A program made the translations under genes and the position numbers. A stretch of DNA of 64,000 nucleotides from JAZKID01 sp965247525 (GTDB taxonomy: Bacteria; Pseudomonadota; Alphaproteobacteria; Rhizobiales; UBA4765), in contig OZ252015.1 in NCBI GenBank assembly GCA_965247525.1, positions 62,001-126,000 of the forward strand. Reading direction: 5' to 3'. Below the pieces are notes generated by a model that worked only from the letters and a program-made list of their open reading frames with translations, ran no database searches and was not told the DNA's origin. Positions 8,354-18,291 of this stretch are shown here, one piece after another; position 1 is the first letter of the stretch, and the number at the start of each line of letters is the position of its first letter.

Positions 8354-9422
8354 AAGAAAGCGCGCCAGAAAAGCTTACAGCTGCATCAGTTTTTGTGGCA
8401 ATTTCTCCCAATGCCACAACCGTTTCGCCTTCTGACGACAAAAGAGCAGACACCGCATCTGCTGCACTCTTTTCGACGATCACAATCATGCCTATCCCGC
8501 AATTAAAGGTTCTTAGCATGGTGTCTTGCGAAATTTGCCCGGCTTTGTGAAGCCACGAAAAAACAGGCGGAACCGCAATTTGGCTGAGGTCAACTTTTGC
8601 ACAAAGATGATCAGGCAAAATGCGTGGGATATTGTCGATAAATCCACCACCGGTAATATGTGCCAATGCTTTAATGCCATATGTTTTTGAAAGCGCTTTC
8701 AAAACAGGTTTGACATAAATACGTGTTGGGACAAGCAGTGCTTCGCCAAGCGACCCATCGCCAAAAGGCGAAGTCTTGTCATAACTTAAATTTTGATCGG
8801 CAACGATTTTACGCACCAATGAGTAGCCATTGGAATGCACGCCCGAGGAGGCAAGCCCGAGAATGACATCGCCTTGTTGAATGTCGCGCGGAAGAAGCGC
8901 GCCACGTTCAGCGGCACCCACGGCAAAACCGGCAAGGTCATAATCATCATTGGTATAGACGCCGGGCATTTCGGCGCTTTCGCCACCAATAAGCGCGCAG
9001 CCCGCCTGTTTGCAACCTTCAACAATTCCCTTGATGAGTGCGGCGCCCGTTTGGACTTTGAGTTTGCCCGAGGCGTAATAGTCGAGGAAAAACAGCGGCT
9101 CAGCGCCTTGGACAATCAGGTCGTTGACACACATCGCAACAAGATCAATGCCGATCGTATCATGGCGATCAATCGCAGAGGCGATTTTGACTTTTGTGCC
9201 AACCCCATCATTTGCGGCAACCAGAATAGGGTCTTTGAAACCTGCGGCTTTAAGATCAAACAACCCGCCAAAGCCGCCAATTTCGGCGTCTGCACCTGAA
9301 CGCGCGGTAGAGCGCACCATAGGGCGAATGGCCTCAACAAGGGCGTTACCCTCATCAATATTCACGCCAGCTGCGGCATAGGGGTCTATCAGTGAAGGCT
9401 TTTGTGTCATTAAAAGAGGCAT
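8340..9422 (-). CDS. purM: Phosphoribosylformylglycinamidine cyclo-ligase (AIR synthetase)
   Basis: ATP-dependent ring closure of FGAM to AIR, the fifth step of purine synthesis. The protein is 360 residues. Recognisable parts are YAAAGVNIDEGNALVEAI at the N-terminus, GGFGGLFDLK, the ANDGVGTKVKIA nucleotide-binding segment, GGESAEMPGVY and GLASSGVHSNGYSLVRK. Two starts are possible, ATG 9422 (MPLLMTQK) and ATG 9410 (MTQKPS); neither has a clear ribosome site, and the longer one is listed. First gene of the purM-purN-terC run. It is divergent from the permease gene across about 190 bases. Confidence 0.95.
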   Translation of the reverse strand: MPLLMTQKPSLIDPYAAAGVNIDEGNALVEAIRPMVRSTARSGADAEIGGFGGLFDLKAAGFKDPILVAANDGVGTKVKIASAIDRHDTIGIDLVAMCVNDLIVQGAEPLFFLDYYASGKLKVQTGAALIKGIVEGCKQAGCALIGGESAEMPGVYTNDDYDLAGFAVGAAERGALLPRDIQQGDVILGLASSGVHSNGYSLVRKIVADQNLSYDKTSPFGDGSLGEALLVPTRIYVKPVLKALSKTYGIKALAHITGGGFIDNIPRILPDHLCAKVDLSQIAVPPVFSWLHKAGQISQDTMLRTFNCGIGMIVIVEKSAADAVSALLSSEGETVVALGEIATKTDAAVSFSGALSYDTF

Positions 9423-9613
9423 AAGCGATTTTGTTTGGCCTGCAAAGCGCTTGCCAGTTGTTTGCAGAGGTCGAAACTTAAAAAATCCAACCGAAAAAAG
9501 GAACTAACCCCGTTATTCTTTGCAAACCTGCCTGTTAATTGACGCCGATCAGACTTCTCGACTATCTGAAAGAGCGATGGCATCTCCTCAATAGCATTTC
9601 CTAAAGGCACGCA

Positions 9614-10759
9614 ATGAGTTTGAACGGCAAAAGCACTCTCTGGTTCTGGCTCATTGTCTTTGCAATCGCTGCCCTGATGCTGCTCTTGTTTCACGCCAGC
9701 CTGTGGCCATTTGCAGCCGGTCTCATCCTTGCGTTCATACTCGATCCAATTGCAGACCGGCTACAGCGCCTAGGCTGCTCGCGAGGTGTTGCGGTCATGA
9801 TTGTGTTTGGCGCGATCATCCTTCTGATTACGCTCATCGTGGTGTTGCTTTTGCCGCTTCTGGTGCAGCAGGTGTCGCAATTTATCGAACAATTGCCCTC
9901 AATTGTGAAAGCCGTTCAAAATTTCATCAACACGCAGATCGGTGCCCTGCGTGAAGCGGTCGGCCCGCAGATTTCCGAGCGCCTGCGTTCACTGCAAAAT
10001 CCTCTTGAAACATTTACGCAAGACAGCGCCAAAATGGCAGGTGGTTTTCTGGCAGGTCTGCTTGTCGGCGGTTCGGCTGTTTTCAATGTTGTCTCGCTGC
10101 TTATCGTCACGCCGATTGTTGGCTGCTACATGCTGTATGATTGGGACCGCATGGTTGCAATTATCGACAAGCTGTTACCGCGCCGCGACGTGCGCAGTGT
10201 GCGCTCCATCGCCCGTGAAATGAATACGGTTCTTGCCGCTTATTTGCGCGGGCAAGCGCTGATCTGCGTTATTCTTGGCTCAATCTATGCATTTGGGCTT
10301 GTGGCGCTGGGTTTGAATTTCGGATTGCTGATTGGTATCGGCTCCGGCCTGATCTGCTTTATTCCATATGTTGGAAATACACTCGGACTTGGAACTGCGC
10401 TTCTTGTCGGGCTGTCACAATACGGTCCTGATTTTTGGCCCTTGGCCAGTATTGCCGCTGTCTACATTACAGGCCAGCTTATCGATGCCTATGTGCTGCA
10501 GCCGCGCTTCCTGGGAAAAGCCGTCGGCATCCATCCGGTGTGGTTGCTGTTTGCCCTTTATGCGTTTGGATCTCTTTTTGGGTTTGCCGGTGTTTTTCTG
10601 GCCGTACCAATGGCCGCGTGCCTTGGCGTAATTGTGCGGCATATTATTCGCTACTATCAGACAACGCAGCTTTACGGAACGAATAGCAAAGCCACGAAAA
10701 TAGCGCAGGCTCCGCAAAAAAGACTCGCACCGCCGCATGCGGGTTCAAACAAGGCATGA
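9614..10759 (+). CDS. AI-2E family (PerM/YdiK-like) transporter
   Basis: Integral membrane protein of 381 residues of the AI-2E/PerM family (PF01594), whose members are proposed exporters of small molecules or ions. Hydrophobic segments occur at about residues 10-28, 30-48, 62-88, 155-178, 212-235, 240-262, 272-290 and 310-340. A soluble, amphipathic stretch at about 90-150 (QFIEQLPSIVKAVQNF) is typical of the family. It lies directly before the hda-like gene, overlapping its possible upstream starts. This pairing is conserved in alphaproteobacteria although the two products are not known to act together. The substrate is not evident. Confidence 0.85.
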   Translation: MSLNGKSTLWFWLIVFAIAALMLLLFHASLWPFAAGLILAFILDPIADRLQRLGCSRGVAVMIVFGAIILLITLIVVLLLPLLVQQVSQFIEQLPSIVKAVQNFINTQIGALREAVGPQISERLRSLQNPLETFTQDSAKMAGGFLAGLLVGGSAVFNVVSLLIVTPIVGCYMLYDWDRMVAIIDKLLPRRDVRSVRSIAREMNTVLAAYLRGQALICVILGSIYAFGLVALGLNFGLLIGIGSGLICFIPYVGNTLGLGTALLVGLSQYGPDFWPLASIAAVYITGQLIDAYVLQPRFLGKAVGIHPVWLLFALYAFGSLFGFAGVFLAVPMAACLGVIVRHIIRYYQTTQLYGTNSKATKIAQAPQKRLAPPHAGSNKA

Positions 10760-10760
10760 C

Positions 10761-11492
10761 ATGCTGATGAGCCTGCCTTTCAGCGCGCCTCAGCTTGCGT
10801 TTAGCTGGCCAAGCCATGTTTCTGAATCGCGGGACGATTATTTTCTGACGCCGTCCAACAAAGATGCTTTTTATTTTATCGACCAGTGGCCTCACTGGCC
10901 TATGCATGCCGTAATTTTAAGGGGCAATGAAGGGGCAGGAAAATCGCATCTTGCCAAGCTTTGGGTCGAACAGTCGAACGCGCGTGTGCTTAAAACCGCT
11001 GCCGATATTGAACACGCAATCACATCAGCCGATAAGGCCTTTCTGCTTGAAATCGATAATGAAATGCATGTGCCGCAGACGGCTCTTTTTCATCTGCTGA
11101 ACCGTGCATTTCTTGGGGAAATTCATCTTCTGCTAACGCTACGGTATGAATTTGCGCTCGACAACTTCGCATTAAAAGACCTTCGCTCGCGCCTTCGTGC
11201 GCTTCCGCAGGCACAACTGCATGCGCCCGATGACGGACTTTTACGGGCGATGTTGGTCAAGCAATTCAGCGACAGGCAGATTGATGTGGCGCCGGATGTG
11301 ATTGAATTTGTCCTCGCGCGTATCGAAAGGTCAGCCTTGGGTGTTAAAAATGCTGTCGAAACCCTTGATATTTTGGCATTATCAGAAGGACGCCGCCTTA
11401 CAAAAACCAATGTGGCGCGCTACCTTAAAGCATATCAGACCTATGGGGATGAAGAGCAGCAACCCTCTTTAAACCTTGAATGTCTAGAGTAG
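10761..11492 (+). CDS. hdaA: HdaA-like DnaA homologue, regulator of replication initiation
   Basis: DnaA-related AAA+ protein without the DNA-binding domain. In Caulobacter and E. coli, HdaA/Hda with the sliding clamp stimulates ATP hydrolysis by DnaA and blocks re-initiation. The 243 residues start MLMSLPFSAPQLAFSWPS; QLAFSWP resembles the clamp-binding QLxLxF motif. A Walker A loop GNEGAGKS follows near residue 57, and LKDLRSRL (near residue 140) resembles the arginine-finger region. A helical lid domain ends the protein. ATG 10761 follows AAGG with a six-base gap; a longer frame to 10737 overlaps the permease. The gene is four bases from ppk1. Confidence 0.85.
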   Translation: MLMSLPFSAPQLAFSWPSHVSESRDDYFLTPSNKDAFYFIDQWPHWPMHAVILRGNEGAGKSHLAKLWVEQSNARVLKTAADIEHAITSADKAFLLEIDNEMHVPQTALFHLLNRAFLGEIHLLLTLRYEFALDNFALKDLRSRLRALPQAQLHAPDDGLLRAMLVKQFSDRQIDVAPDVIEFVLARIERSALGVKNAVETLDILALSEGRRLTKTNVARYLKAYQTYGDEEQQPSLNLECLE

Positions 11493-11496
11493 GGCA

Positions 11497-13698
11497 ATGA
11501 TCCAAAGCACAATTTACGATGCGCCGAACCGCTTGGCCGAGCCACATGTCATTGACATCAAGCATGCGCGGTCACCGGAGAGATTTGTAAACCGTGAAAT
11601 TTCCTGGCTGAATTTCAACCGCCGCGTTCTTGAAGAGGCAATGAATGAAAGCCACCCATTGCTCGAGCGTCTGCGGTTTTTATCGATCTCGGCAACCAAT
11701 CTCGATGAATTTTTCATGGTTCGCGTTTCGGGACTTTGGGAGCAGCACAAAAACGGGTTATCGACACGAAGCCAGGACGGGCTGACGCCTCACCAGCAGC
11801 TTGAGAAGATTTTTGACACGGTTAGCGATCTCGCCGCCGCCCAGCAAGAATGCTGGAACGATTTGCAAACGCAAATGAAAGAGACAGGCATCGACATCTG
11901 CACAGCGGAAGAGCTAACAGATTGTGAGCGTTCATGGCTCGACAGTCATTTTCTTACACATATTTATCCGGTACTGACACCGCTTGCCGTTGATCCGGCG
12001 CATCCGTTTCCGTTCATTCCCAATCTTGGATTTACGCTGGCCCTACGGCTTTCGCGCAACAGTGACAACCGCAATATGGACGCGCTTGTGCGCGTACCAC
12101 ACAAGGTTGACCGTTTTATACCGCTGCCCGCAGAGCCCACGCAAAGCCAGCGTTTTATCAGTCTTGAAAACGCGATCAGTCTTTACATTACAAAACTTTT
12201 TCCAGGCTATGCGGTCAAAGGGAAAGGCGTGTTCCGCATCATTCGTGATAGCGATATCGAAATCGAAGAAGAGGCCGAAGATCTCGTCCGCGTTTTCGAA
12301 ACCATGCTGAAGCAAAGGCGGCGAGGCAATGTTATCCGTCTCGAAGTTGAAGGATCAATGCCTGAACAGCTGCGTGAATTTGTCATGCAGGCCCTCCATG
12401 TCAGCGAAGACGAGCTTTTCGTATTCGATGGATTACTTGCACTAAACGATTTGGCGCAGCTTGTGGCCGTGGAGCGGCCTGAATTAAAATTTATTCCCTA
12501 CACGCCGCGCTTCCCCGAGCGCATTCGCGATATGGGCAGCGATTGTTTTGCGGCAATCCGGCAAAAAGACATCATCGTTCACCACCCCTATGAAAGCTTT
12601 GATGTGGTCGTGCAGTTTTTAAGGCAGGCCGCGGCCGATCCTGATGTCATTGCGATCAAACAAACGCTTTACCGCACTTCAAAAAACTCGCCAATTATCA
12701 AGGCGCTTGCAGAGGCGGCGGAAGCTGGAAAATCTGTAACAGCGCTTGTTGAGTTGAAAGCCCGCTTCGATGAAGAGGCCAATATCAAATGGGCGCGCGA
12801 TTTAGAACGCGCGGGTGTTCAGGTGGTCTACGGATTTATGGATTTAAAAACCCACGCCAAGCTCTCGCTTGTCGTTCGCCGCGACGGAGAAACACTGACC
12901 AATTTCTGCCATATCGGCACCGGCAATTACCATCCCGTCACCGCAAAAGTGTATACGGACCTGTCGTTTTTTACCTGCGACCCAGTCATCGCGCGTGATA
13001 TCAACCGCATTTTCAATTTTATCACTGGCTATGCCGAGCCTGCCGAGCTTGAAGCCATCCAGCTTTCACCTGCGACTATGAAAAAACAGCTGCTGCAAAA
13101 TATTCAGGCCGAAATTCAAAACGCGCGTCTTGGCAAGCCTGCGGCCATCTGGGCGAAGTTGAATTCGCTTGTCGACCCGGTTATTATCGACGCGCTTTAT
13201 GAAGCGAGTGCTGCCGGCGTGCGAATTGACCTTGTGGTGCGTGGTATCTGCTGTCTGCGTCCCGGCGTGACGGGGCTGTCAGAAAACATCCGTGTCAAAT
13301 CGATTGTGGGCCGCTTTCTTGAGCATTCGCGTATCATCTGCTTTGCCAATGGTTATGGCCTGCCACACCCCAAAGCATTGGTTTACCTGACCTCGGCTGA
13401 CTGGATGCCACGCAATCTTGACCGGCGTGTGGAAGTCATGGTCCCTGTTTACAATGCGACCGTGCATGAGCAGGTGATGGAGCAGATCATGGTTGCTAAT
13501 ATGAAAGACAACCAGCAAAGCTGGATCGTCAATCCTGATGGCTCATCGCAGCGAATCTCACCGGAAGAAGGTGAGGAGCCTTTCAATGCGCACCATTATT
13601 TCATGACAAACCCTAGCCTGTCAGGTCGCGGTAAGGCGCAAAAATTGTCGCCGCCGCGCAGATTGATTGAACAGAGCAGCGATGCCAAACGCGCATAA
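11497..13698 (+). CDS. ppk1: Polyphosphate kinase 1
   Basis: Membrane-associated enzyme that polymerises the gamma-phosphate of ATP into inorganic polyphosphate. At 733 residues it is normal for PPK1. The N-terminal domain begins with NREISWLNFNRRVLEEA and NLDEFFMVR. Two C-terminal phospholipase-D-like domains follow. The first includes KTHAKLSLV, with the histidine near residue 453 that becomes phosphorylated, and NFCHIGTGNYHP. The second includes LEHSRIICFANG. It sits between hda and ppx and overlaps ppx, so synthesis and breakdown of polyphosphate are encoded together. That is a common arrangement in alphaproteobacteria. Confidence 0.97.
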   Translation: MIQSTIYDAPNRLAEPHVIDIKHARSPERFVNREISWLNFNRRVLEEAMNESHPLLERLRFLSISATNLDEFFMVRVSGLWEQHKNGLSTRSQDGLTPHQQLEKIFDTVSDLAAAQQECWNDLQTQMKETGIDICTAEELTDCERSWLDSHFLTHIYPVLTPLAVDPAHPFPFIPNLGFTLALRLSRNSDNRNMDALVRVPHKVDRFIPLPAEPTQSQRFISLENAISLYITKLFPGYAVKGKGVFRIIRDSDIEIEEEAEDLVRVFETMLKQRRRGNVIRLEVEGSMPEQLREFVMQALHVSEDELFVFDGLLALNDLAQLVAVERPELKFIPYTPRFPERIRDMGSDCFAAIRQKDIIVHHPYESFDVVVQFLRQAAADPDVIAIKQTLYRTSKNSPIIKALAEAAEAGKSVTALVELKARFDEEANIKWARDLERAGVQVVYGFMDLKTHAKLSLVVRRDGETLTNFCHIGTGNYHPVTAKVYTDLSFFTCDPVIARDINRIFNFITGYAEPAELEAIQLSPATMKKQLLQNIQAEIQNARLGKPAAIWAKLNSLVDPVIIDALYEASAAGVRIDLVVRGICCLRPGVTGLSENIRVKSIVGRFLEHSRIICFANGYGLPHPKALVYLTSADWMPRNLDRRVEVMVPVYNATVHEQVMEQIMVANMKDNQQSWIVNPDGSSQRISPEEGEEPFNAHHYFMTNPSLSGRGKAQKLSPPRRLIEQSSDAKRA

Positions 13699-15232
13699 AC
13701 AGGCTGGCCATGCGCCAACAGAGGTTTACGATTACGCGCCAGGTCGCTTGCCAGGACTTAAACCCTATGCAGTTGTCGACATCGGGTCGAACTCGGTGCG
13801 CCTTGTAATTTATGAGGGCCTGTCACGCTCGCCCACACCGATTTTCAATGAAAAAGAATTGTGCGGACTTGGCCGTTCGGTGGCGAGCACCAAGCGCCTT
13901 GACCATGAGGCCATGGAAGGCGCGCTAACAACATTGCGGCGCTTCAAGGCGCTTTGCGACCAGATGCATGTTAGCCATGTGCATGTCATCGCAACAGCCG
14001 CCATGCGTGAGGCTGAAAACGGTGCGGACTTTTTAAAAAAAGCGCGTGATGTCTGCAGCTGTGATGTGGAACTGACATCGGGCCCTCGTGAAGCGCGGTT
14101 ATCGGCGCTTGGTATTCTTGCAGGTGTCCATGATGCTGACGGAATTGCCGGTGATCTTGGTGGTGGCTCCCTTGAGCTTGCCGATATTGCAAACGGCAGT
14201 ATTTCAGCAGCGGTGACACTGCCGCTAGGTGGTTTGCGCCTGCAAGATGAATCGGGCAGCACGCTCAAAAAAGCAGAAAAGATTGTCGAAAAAGCACTGA
14301 AGCCCATCGATCTTTCGCATGGCAAGGGCAGGGCGTTTTACGCCATTGGCGGCACTTGGCGTGCCATTGCCCGTTTGCACATGATCGTGACAAAATATCC
14401 GCTGCTCGTCACCCATGCTTACGAGGTTTCAGCTGATGCCATGATCGAGTTCTGCCGCTTCCTGCAAAAAGACAGTGATGAGACCCGCGCAACCATTCAG
14501 CAGGTATCGTCCGAGCGACGGCCTCTCATCGTCTATGGTGCACTTGTTCTTGAAGATGTTTTGAAAGCGACAAAATCGAAAAGTGTTGTCATGTCAGCGC
14601 TGGGTGTTCGCGAAGGGCTGATGTTTTCACAGCTGAGCCGGGAGCAGCAGGCACAAGACCCGCTTATCAGCGCTGCGCGCGACCTGTCGCTTCTTCATGC
14701 GCGTTCGCCGCAGCATGGCGAAGATTTATGTCTCTGGACTGACGGATTGTTTGACAGTTTTGCCGTTCGTGAGCCTGAGCCGATGCGCCGTCTTCGTCAT
14801 GCCGCCTGCCTGCTTGCCGATATTTCATGGCGCGCACATCCAGATTATCGCGGCGAGCAAAGCGTCGATTTTATTGCGCATGGTCCTTTCATTGGCGTCG
14901 ATCATCCCGGCCGTGTTTTTATGGCGTTAAGCGTTTATCATCGCCATGAAGGTGCGTCGGAGACAGATATGCCGGTTGCGCTGATGCGCCTTCTGGATGA
15001 CGACATGCGTTGGCGCGCAGCCGCTCTCGGTCTTTCGATGCGCGTTGCCTATCTTATTTCGGCAACCATGCCGCATGTATTGGAAAAAACATCACTGACT
15101 GTTGAAAAAGATGTCTTGCGCCTTGTGATGCCGCGCCATCTTGCCGATTTATGCTCGCCAAAACTGGAAAGCCGTTTTCAAAAACTTGCCAAATTTCTTA
15201 ATCTAACGCCTGTGTTCGAGATTTCGACTTAA
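13682..15232 (+). CDS. ppx: Exopolyphosphatase / guanosine pentaphosphatase (Ppx/GppA)
   Basis: Hydrolyses polyphosphate, or pppGpp, from the end. The protein has the actin-like ATPase fold: YAVVDIGSNSVRLVIYEG near residue 25 (phosphate loop 1), ATAAMREAENG, and GDLGGGSLELADI (phosphate loop 2). A C-terminal helical, HD-like region follows. At 516 residues it is the long Ppx form. ATG 13682 overlaps ppk1 by 17 bases; a TTG at 13667 in the same frame would add five residues. It ends five bases before the convergent rnd gene, leaving no room for a separate terminator. Confidence 0.93.
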   Translation: MPNAHKQAGHAPTEVYDYAPGRLPGLKPYAVVDIGSNSVRLVIYEGLSRSPTPIFNEKELCGLGRSVASTKRLDHEAMEGALTTLRRFKALCDQMHVSHVHVIATAAMREAENGADFLKKARDVCSCDVELTSGPREARLSALGILAGVHDADGIAGDLGGGSLELADIANGSISAAVTLPLGGLRLQDESGSTLKKAEKIVEKALKPIDLSHGKGRAFYAIGGTWRAIARLHMIVTKYPLLVTHAYEVSADAMIEFCRFLQKDSDETRATIQQVSSERRPLIVYGALVLEDVLKATKSKSVVMSALGVREGLMFSQLSREQQAQDPLISAARDLSLLHARSPQHGEDLCLWTDGLFDSFAVREPEPMRRLRHAACLLADISWRAHPDYRGEQSVDFIAHGPFIGVDHPGRVFMALSVYHRHEGASETDMPVALMRLLDDDMRWRAAALGLSMRVAYLISATMPHVLEKTSLTVEKDVLRLVMPRHLADLCSPKLESRFQKLAKFLNLTPVFEIST

Positions 15233-15237
15233 ACGCG

Positions 15238-16395
15238 TCAGCTTTTGATTGGCATCAACGCAACCTTGTTGCCCTGAACGGTAAGAGCAATTTCGCCGCG
15301 TTTCAGTTTCATCGCCGTTTCGCCGAAGAGTTCATAGCGCCAGCCTTTCAGAGCGAGCACATGCGCATTTTCATCCATAGCCAGGTCTTCAAGATCGTTT
15401 GACGTCGCCAGCATTTTTGCCGAAACGCCTGAATCTTCTGAAATCTTTTTCAAGAGAACTTTTAAAAGCTCCACCGTTGCTGCGGCACCGTTTTGCGCGC
15501 GCTTGTGCGGAAACGCGTCTTCGGGAAGTGTTTTAGGATCACGCAGCAATCCTTTGGCGACTGCTTCAATCACGCCGTTTGCATCTTTCGAACGCTCAAA
15601 CCCATTTGGCACGGAGCGTAATGCTCCAAGCTGTTTTGTGTCTTTGGGCGGGCGCTGGGCAATATCGGTCAACGTGTCGTCTTTGAGAATACGCCCCCGC
15701 GGCACATTTCGTGCAATGGCCTCGCGCTCGCGCCACGCGGCCAATTCCATCAGGACGGCAATCTCGCGGGCTTTGCGCACGCGCCCGCGCAGGCGCTTCC
15801 ATGCGCTTTCAGGGTCGATGTCATAAAGCGCAGGATCGCTTAGAGAAGCCGTCTCATCGCTGACCCAATGGCTGCGGCCTTTGGCGCTTAAACTGTCATG
15901 CAGTTTTTCATAGACTTCGCGTAAATGCGTGACGTCATCAAGAGCATAGCTGAGCTGTGCGTCCGACAATGGGCGTTTTGACCAGTCGGTGAAACGTTGT
16001 GTTTTGTCGATTTTGGCGCCGGTCAATTGCTGCACGAGCTGGTCGTAGCCTGCCTGCTCGCCAAAGCCGAGAACGCTTGCCGCGATTTGCGTATCGAAAA
16101 GCGGGACAGGGATGATCTGGCCTAAATTCCAGATTGTTTCGATGTCCTGACGGGCGGCGTGAAAGACCTTAATGACTTTGGGGTCGACCATCAGCTTGAA
16201 AAGAGGCTCTAGCGAAATTCCATCGGCCAGAACATCAATGATAGCTGCGTCATCGCGGCCTGCCATCTGCACAAGGCAAAGCTTGGGCCAATAGGTGGTT
16301 TCACGTAAAAATTCGGTATCCACGGTGATGTAGGGCTCTTTTGCGAGTTTTTCGCAGAGGGCCGTTAAATCTTCTGTGTTGGTGATGACAATCAT
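15238..16395 (-). CDS. rnd: Ribonuclease D
   Basis: 3'-to-5' exoribonuclease that trims tRNA precursors and other stable RNAs. The protein is 385 residues. The DEDD-family catalytic residues are visible as VDTEF (D26, E28), VFHAARQDIETIW and YALDDVTHL with the Y-D pair. An HRDC-type helical domain follows (REIAVLMELAAWREREA and LRSVPNGF), as in RNase D proper. It is convergent with ppx and divergent from aspS across about 100 bases; the rnd-aspS neighbourhood is usual for alphaproteobacteria. Confidence 0.95.
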   Translation of the reverse strand: MIVITNTEDLTALCEKLAKEPYITVDTEFLRETTYWPKLCLVQMAGRDDAAIIDVLADGISLEPLFKLMVDPKVIKVFHAARQDIETIWNLGQIIPVPLFDTQIAASVLGFGEQAGYDQLVQQLTGAKIDKTQRFTDWSKRPLSDAQLSYALDDVTHLREVYEKLHDSLSAKGRSHWVSDETASLSDPALYDIDPESAWKRLRGRVRKAREIAVLMELAAWREREAIARNVPRGRILKDDTLTDIAQRPPKDTKQLGALRSVPNGFERSKDANGVIEAVAKGLLRDPKTLPEDAFPHKRAQNGAAATVELLKVLLKKISEDSGVSAKMLATSNDLEDLAMDENAHVLALKGWRYELFGETAMKLKRGEIALTVQGNKVALMPIKS

Positions 16396-16494
16396 TGAGC
16401 ATTAACCTGAAACCGCTGTATAAGCTTTTTTTGGGCTTGCGGCTATTTCAGCACGAGCTTTTTCTGTCAACATCTCAAGGTTTTAGACGATTTC

Positions 16495-18288
16495 ATGCAT
16501 ATTTATCGCTCACACACCTGCGGCGCCCTGCGCAGCGCACATATCGGCCAGACTGTTCGCCTATCAGGCTGGGTTCATCGGGTTCGCGACCACGGCGGAT
16601 TGCTCTTTATCGACCTTCGCGACCATTATGGACTGACGCAGATTGTCTGCGACCCTGCTTCGGCAACGCTGAAAAACGCCGACAAGGTGCGCAGCGAATG
16701 GGTTATCACCATTGAAGGCAATGTGCAGCAGCGGCCGGAAGGCACTGTGAACGCCGATCTTGAAACCGGCGAAGTTGAAATTGTCGCAACAACAATGGAA
16801 GTATTGTCGGAAGCGCATGATCTGCCGCTGCCTGTTTTCGGTGATCTCGATTATCCGGAAGAAACGCGCCTGAAATATCGTTACCTCGATTTGCGCCGCG
16901 ACAAGCTGCATCAAAACATCATGACTCGCGGCAAAGTCATCAATTCACTGCGCAAGCGCATGGTCGATGGCGGTTTTTTCGAATTCCAGACGCCTATTTT
17001 GACCGCGTCATCGCCTGAAGGCGCACGCGATTATCTTGTGCCGTCTCGCGTCCATCCCGGAACATTTTATGCGCTGCCGCAGGCGCCGCAGCAGTTCAAG
17101 CAATTGCTGATGGTTGCAGGCTTCGACCGTTATTTTCAGATTGCGCCATGCTTTCGCGATGAAGACGCGCGCGCTGACCGCAGCCCGGGCGAATTTTATC
17201 AGCTTGATATTGAAATGAGTTTTGTGACGCAGGAAGATGTGTTTCAGGCCGTCGAGCCTGTCATGCGCGGTGTGTTTGAGGAGTTTGGTGGCGGCAAACC
17301 AGTCACACAAAAATTTCCGCGGATTCCATACAAGGAAGCGATGGAAAAATACGGTTCCGACAAGCCGGATTTGCGTAACCCGCTCATCATTCAAAATGTT
17401 TCGGAGCATTTTAAAGACTCCGGCTTCAAAGTTTTTGCCAATATTCTGGCCAGTGACGAGAAAGCACGCGTGTTTGCAATTCCCGGTCCCGGCGGCGGTT
17501 CAAGGGCGCTTTGCGACAAATTGAACGGATGGGCGCAGAGCGAAGGCCAGCCTGGTCTTGGCTATATGTTCTGGCGCGAAGGTGAAGAGGGCGGAGCGGG
17601 TCCAATTGCTAAAAACATTGGTGCCGAGCGCGCAGAAGCCATCCGTCAGCAACTTGGTCTGAAGATTGGCGATGCCTGTTTCTTTGTTGCCGGAAAACCC
17701 GACAAGGTTTTAAAATTTGCAGGTCTTGCGCGCGACAAAGTGTGCCGTGAGCTGAACCTGCTGCAAGAAGGTGCATTTGAGTTCTGCTGGATCGTCGATT
17801 TCCCGATGTATGAATGGAGCGAAGAAGACAAAAAGGTCGATTTCTCGCACAATCCGTTCTCAATGCCGCAAGGCGGTCTTGACGCGCTTAACGGTAAAGA
17901 CCCGCTTGATATTCTCGCCTACCAATATGATATTGTTTGCAACGGCGTTGAATTGTCATCAGGCGCCATTCGTAATCATCGCCCGGACATCATGAAGCGG
18001 GCATTTGAACTTGCCGGTTACAGCGAAGATGTTTTGAAAGAGCGCTTTGGCGGGATGTACAACGCCTTCCATTACGGAGCACCGCCGCATGGCGGCATTG
18101 CACCGGGCGTTGACCGCATTGTCATGCTGTTATGCAATGAGCAGAATTTGCGCGAGGTGGTTCTGTTCCCGATGAACCAGAAAGCGGAAGACCTAATGAT
18201 GGGTGCGCCAGCCACGGCGATGCCAAAGCAGCTTAAAGAGCTGCACATTCGCACAGTGCTACCGGAGCTTGAAAAAAAAGCGGGCTGA
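16495..18288 (+). CDS. aspS: Aspartyl-tRNA synthetase
   Basis: Charges tRNA-Asp with aspartate; a class II synthetase of the bacterial type. The 597 residues comprise the N-terminal OB-fold anticodon domain (VRLSGWVHRVRDHGGLLFIDLRD), the catalytic core, and the bacterial GAD insertion (about residues 290-420). Motif 2 is FRDEDARADRSPGEFYQLD and motif 3 GGIAPGVDRIVMLL. Whether it also charges tRNA-Asn depends on the presence of asnS elsewhere and cannot be told here. It starts ATG at 16495 and ends three bases before the convergent SH3 gene. Confidence 0.97.
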   Translation: MHIYRSHTCGALRSAHIGQTVRLSGWVHRVRDHGGLLFIDLRDHYGLTQIVCDPASATLKNADKVRSEWVITIEGNVQQRPEGTVNADLETGEVEIVATTMEVLSEAHDLPLPVFGDLDYPEETRLKYRYLDLRRDKLHQNIMTRGKVINSLRKRMVDGGFFEFQTPILTASSPEGARDYLVPSRVHPGTFYALPQAPQQFKQLLMVAGFDRYFQIAPCFRDEDARADRSPGEFYQLDIEMSFVTQEDVFQAVEPVMRGVFEEFGGGKPVTQKFPRIPYKEAMEKYGSDKPDLRNPLIIQNVSEHFKDSGFKVFANILASDEKARVFAIPGPGGGSRALCDKLNGWAQSEGQPGLGYMFWREGEEGGAGPIAKNIGAERAEAIRQQLGLKIGDACFFVAGKPDKVLKFAGLARDKVCRELNLLQEGAFEFCWIVDFPMYEWSEEDKKVDFSHNPFSMPQGGLDALNGKDPLDILAYQYDIVCNGVELSSGAIRNHRPDIMKRAFELAGYSEDVLKERFGGMYNAFHYGAPPHGGIAPGVDRIVMLLCNEQNLREVVLFPMNQKAEDLMMGAPATAMPKQLKELHIRTVLPELEKKAG

Positions 18289-18291
18289 TAA

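Noticed and set aside
10700..10760. tRNA-like GGTTCAAAC sequence
   Set aside because: It lies in the 3' end of the permease gene with no acceptor or anticodon stems; similar GGTTCGAA hits at 68 and 29770 are also within genes.
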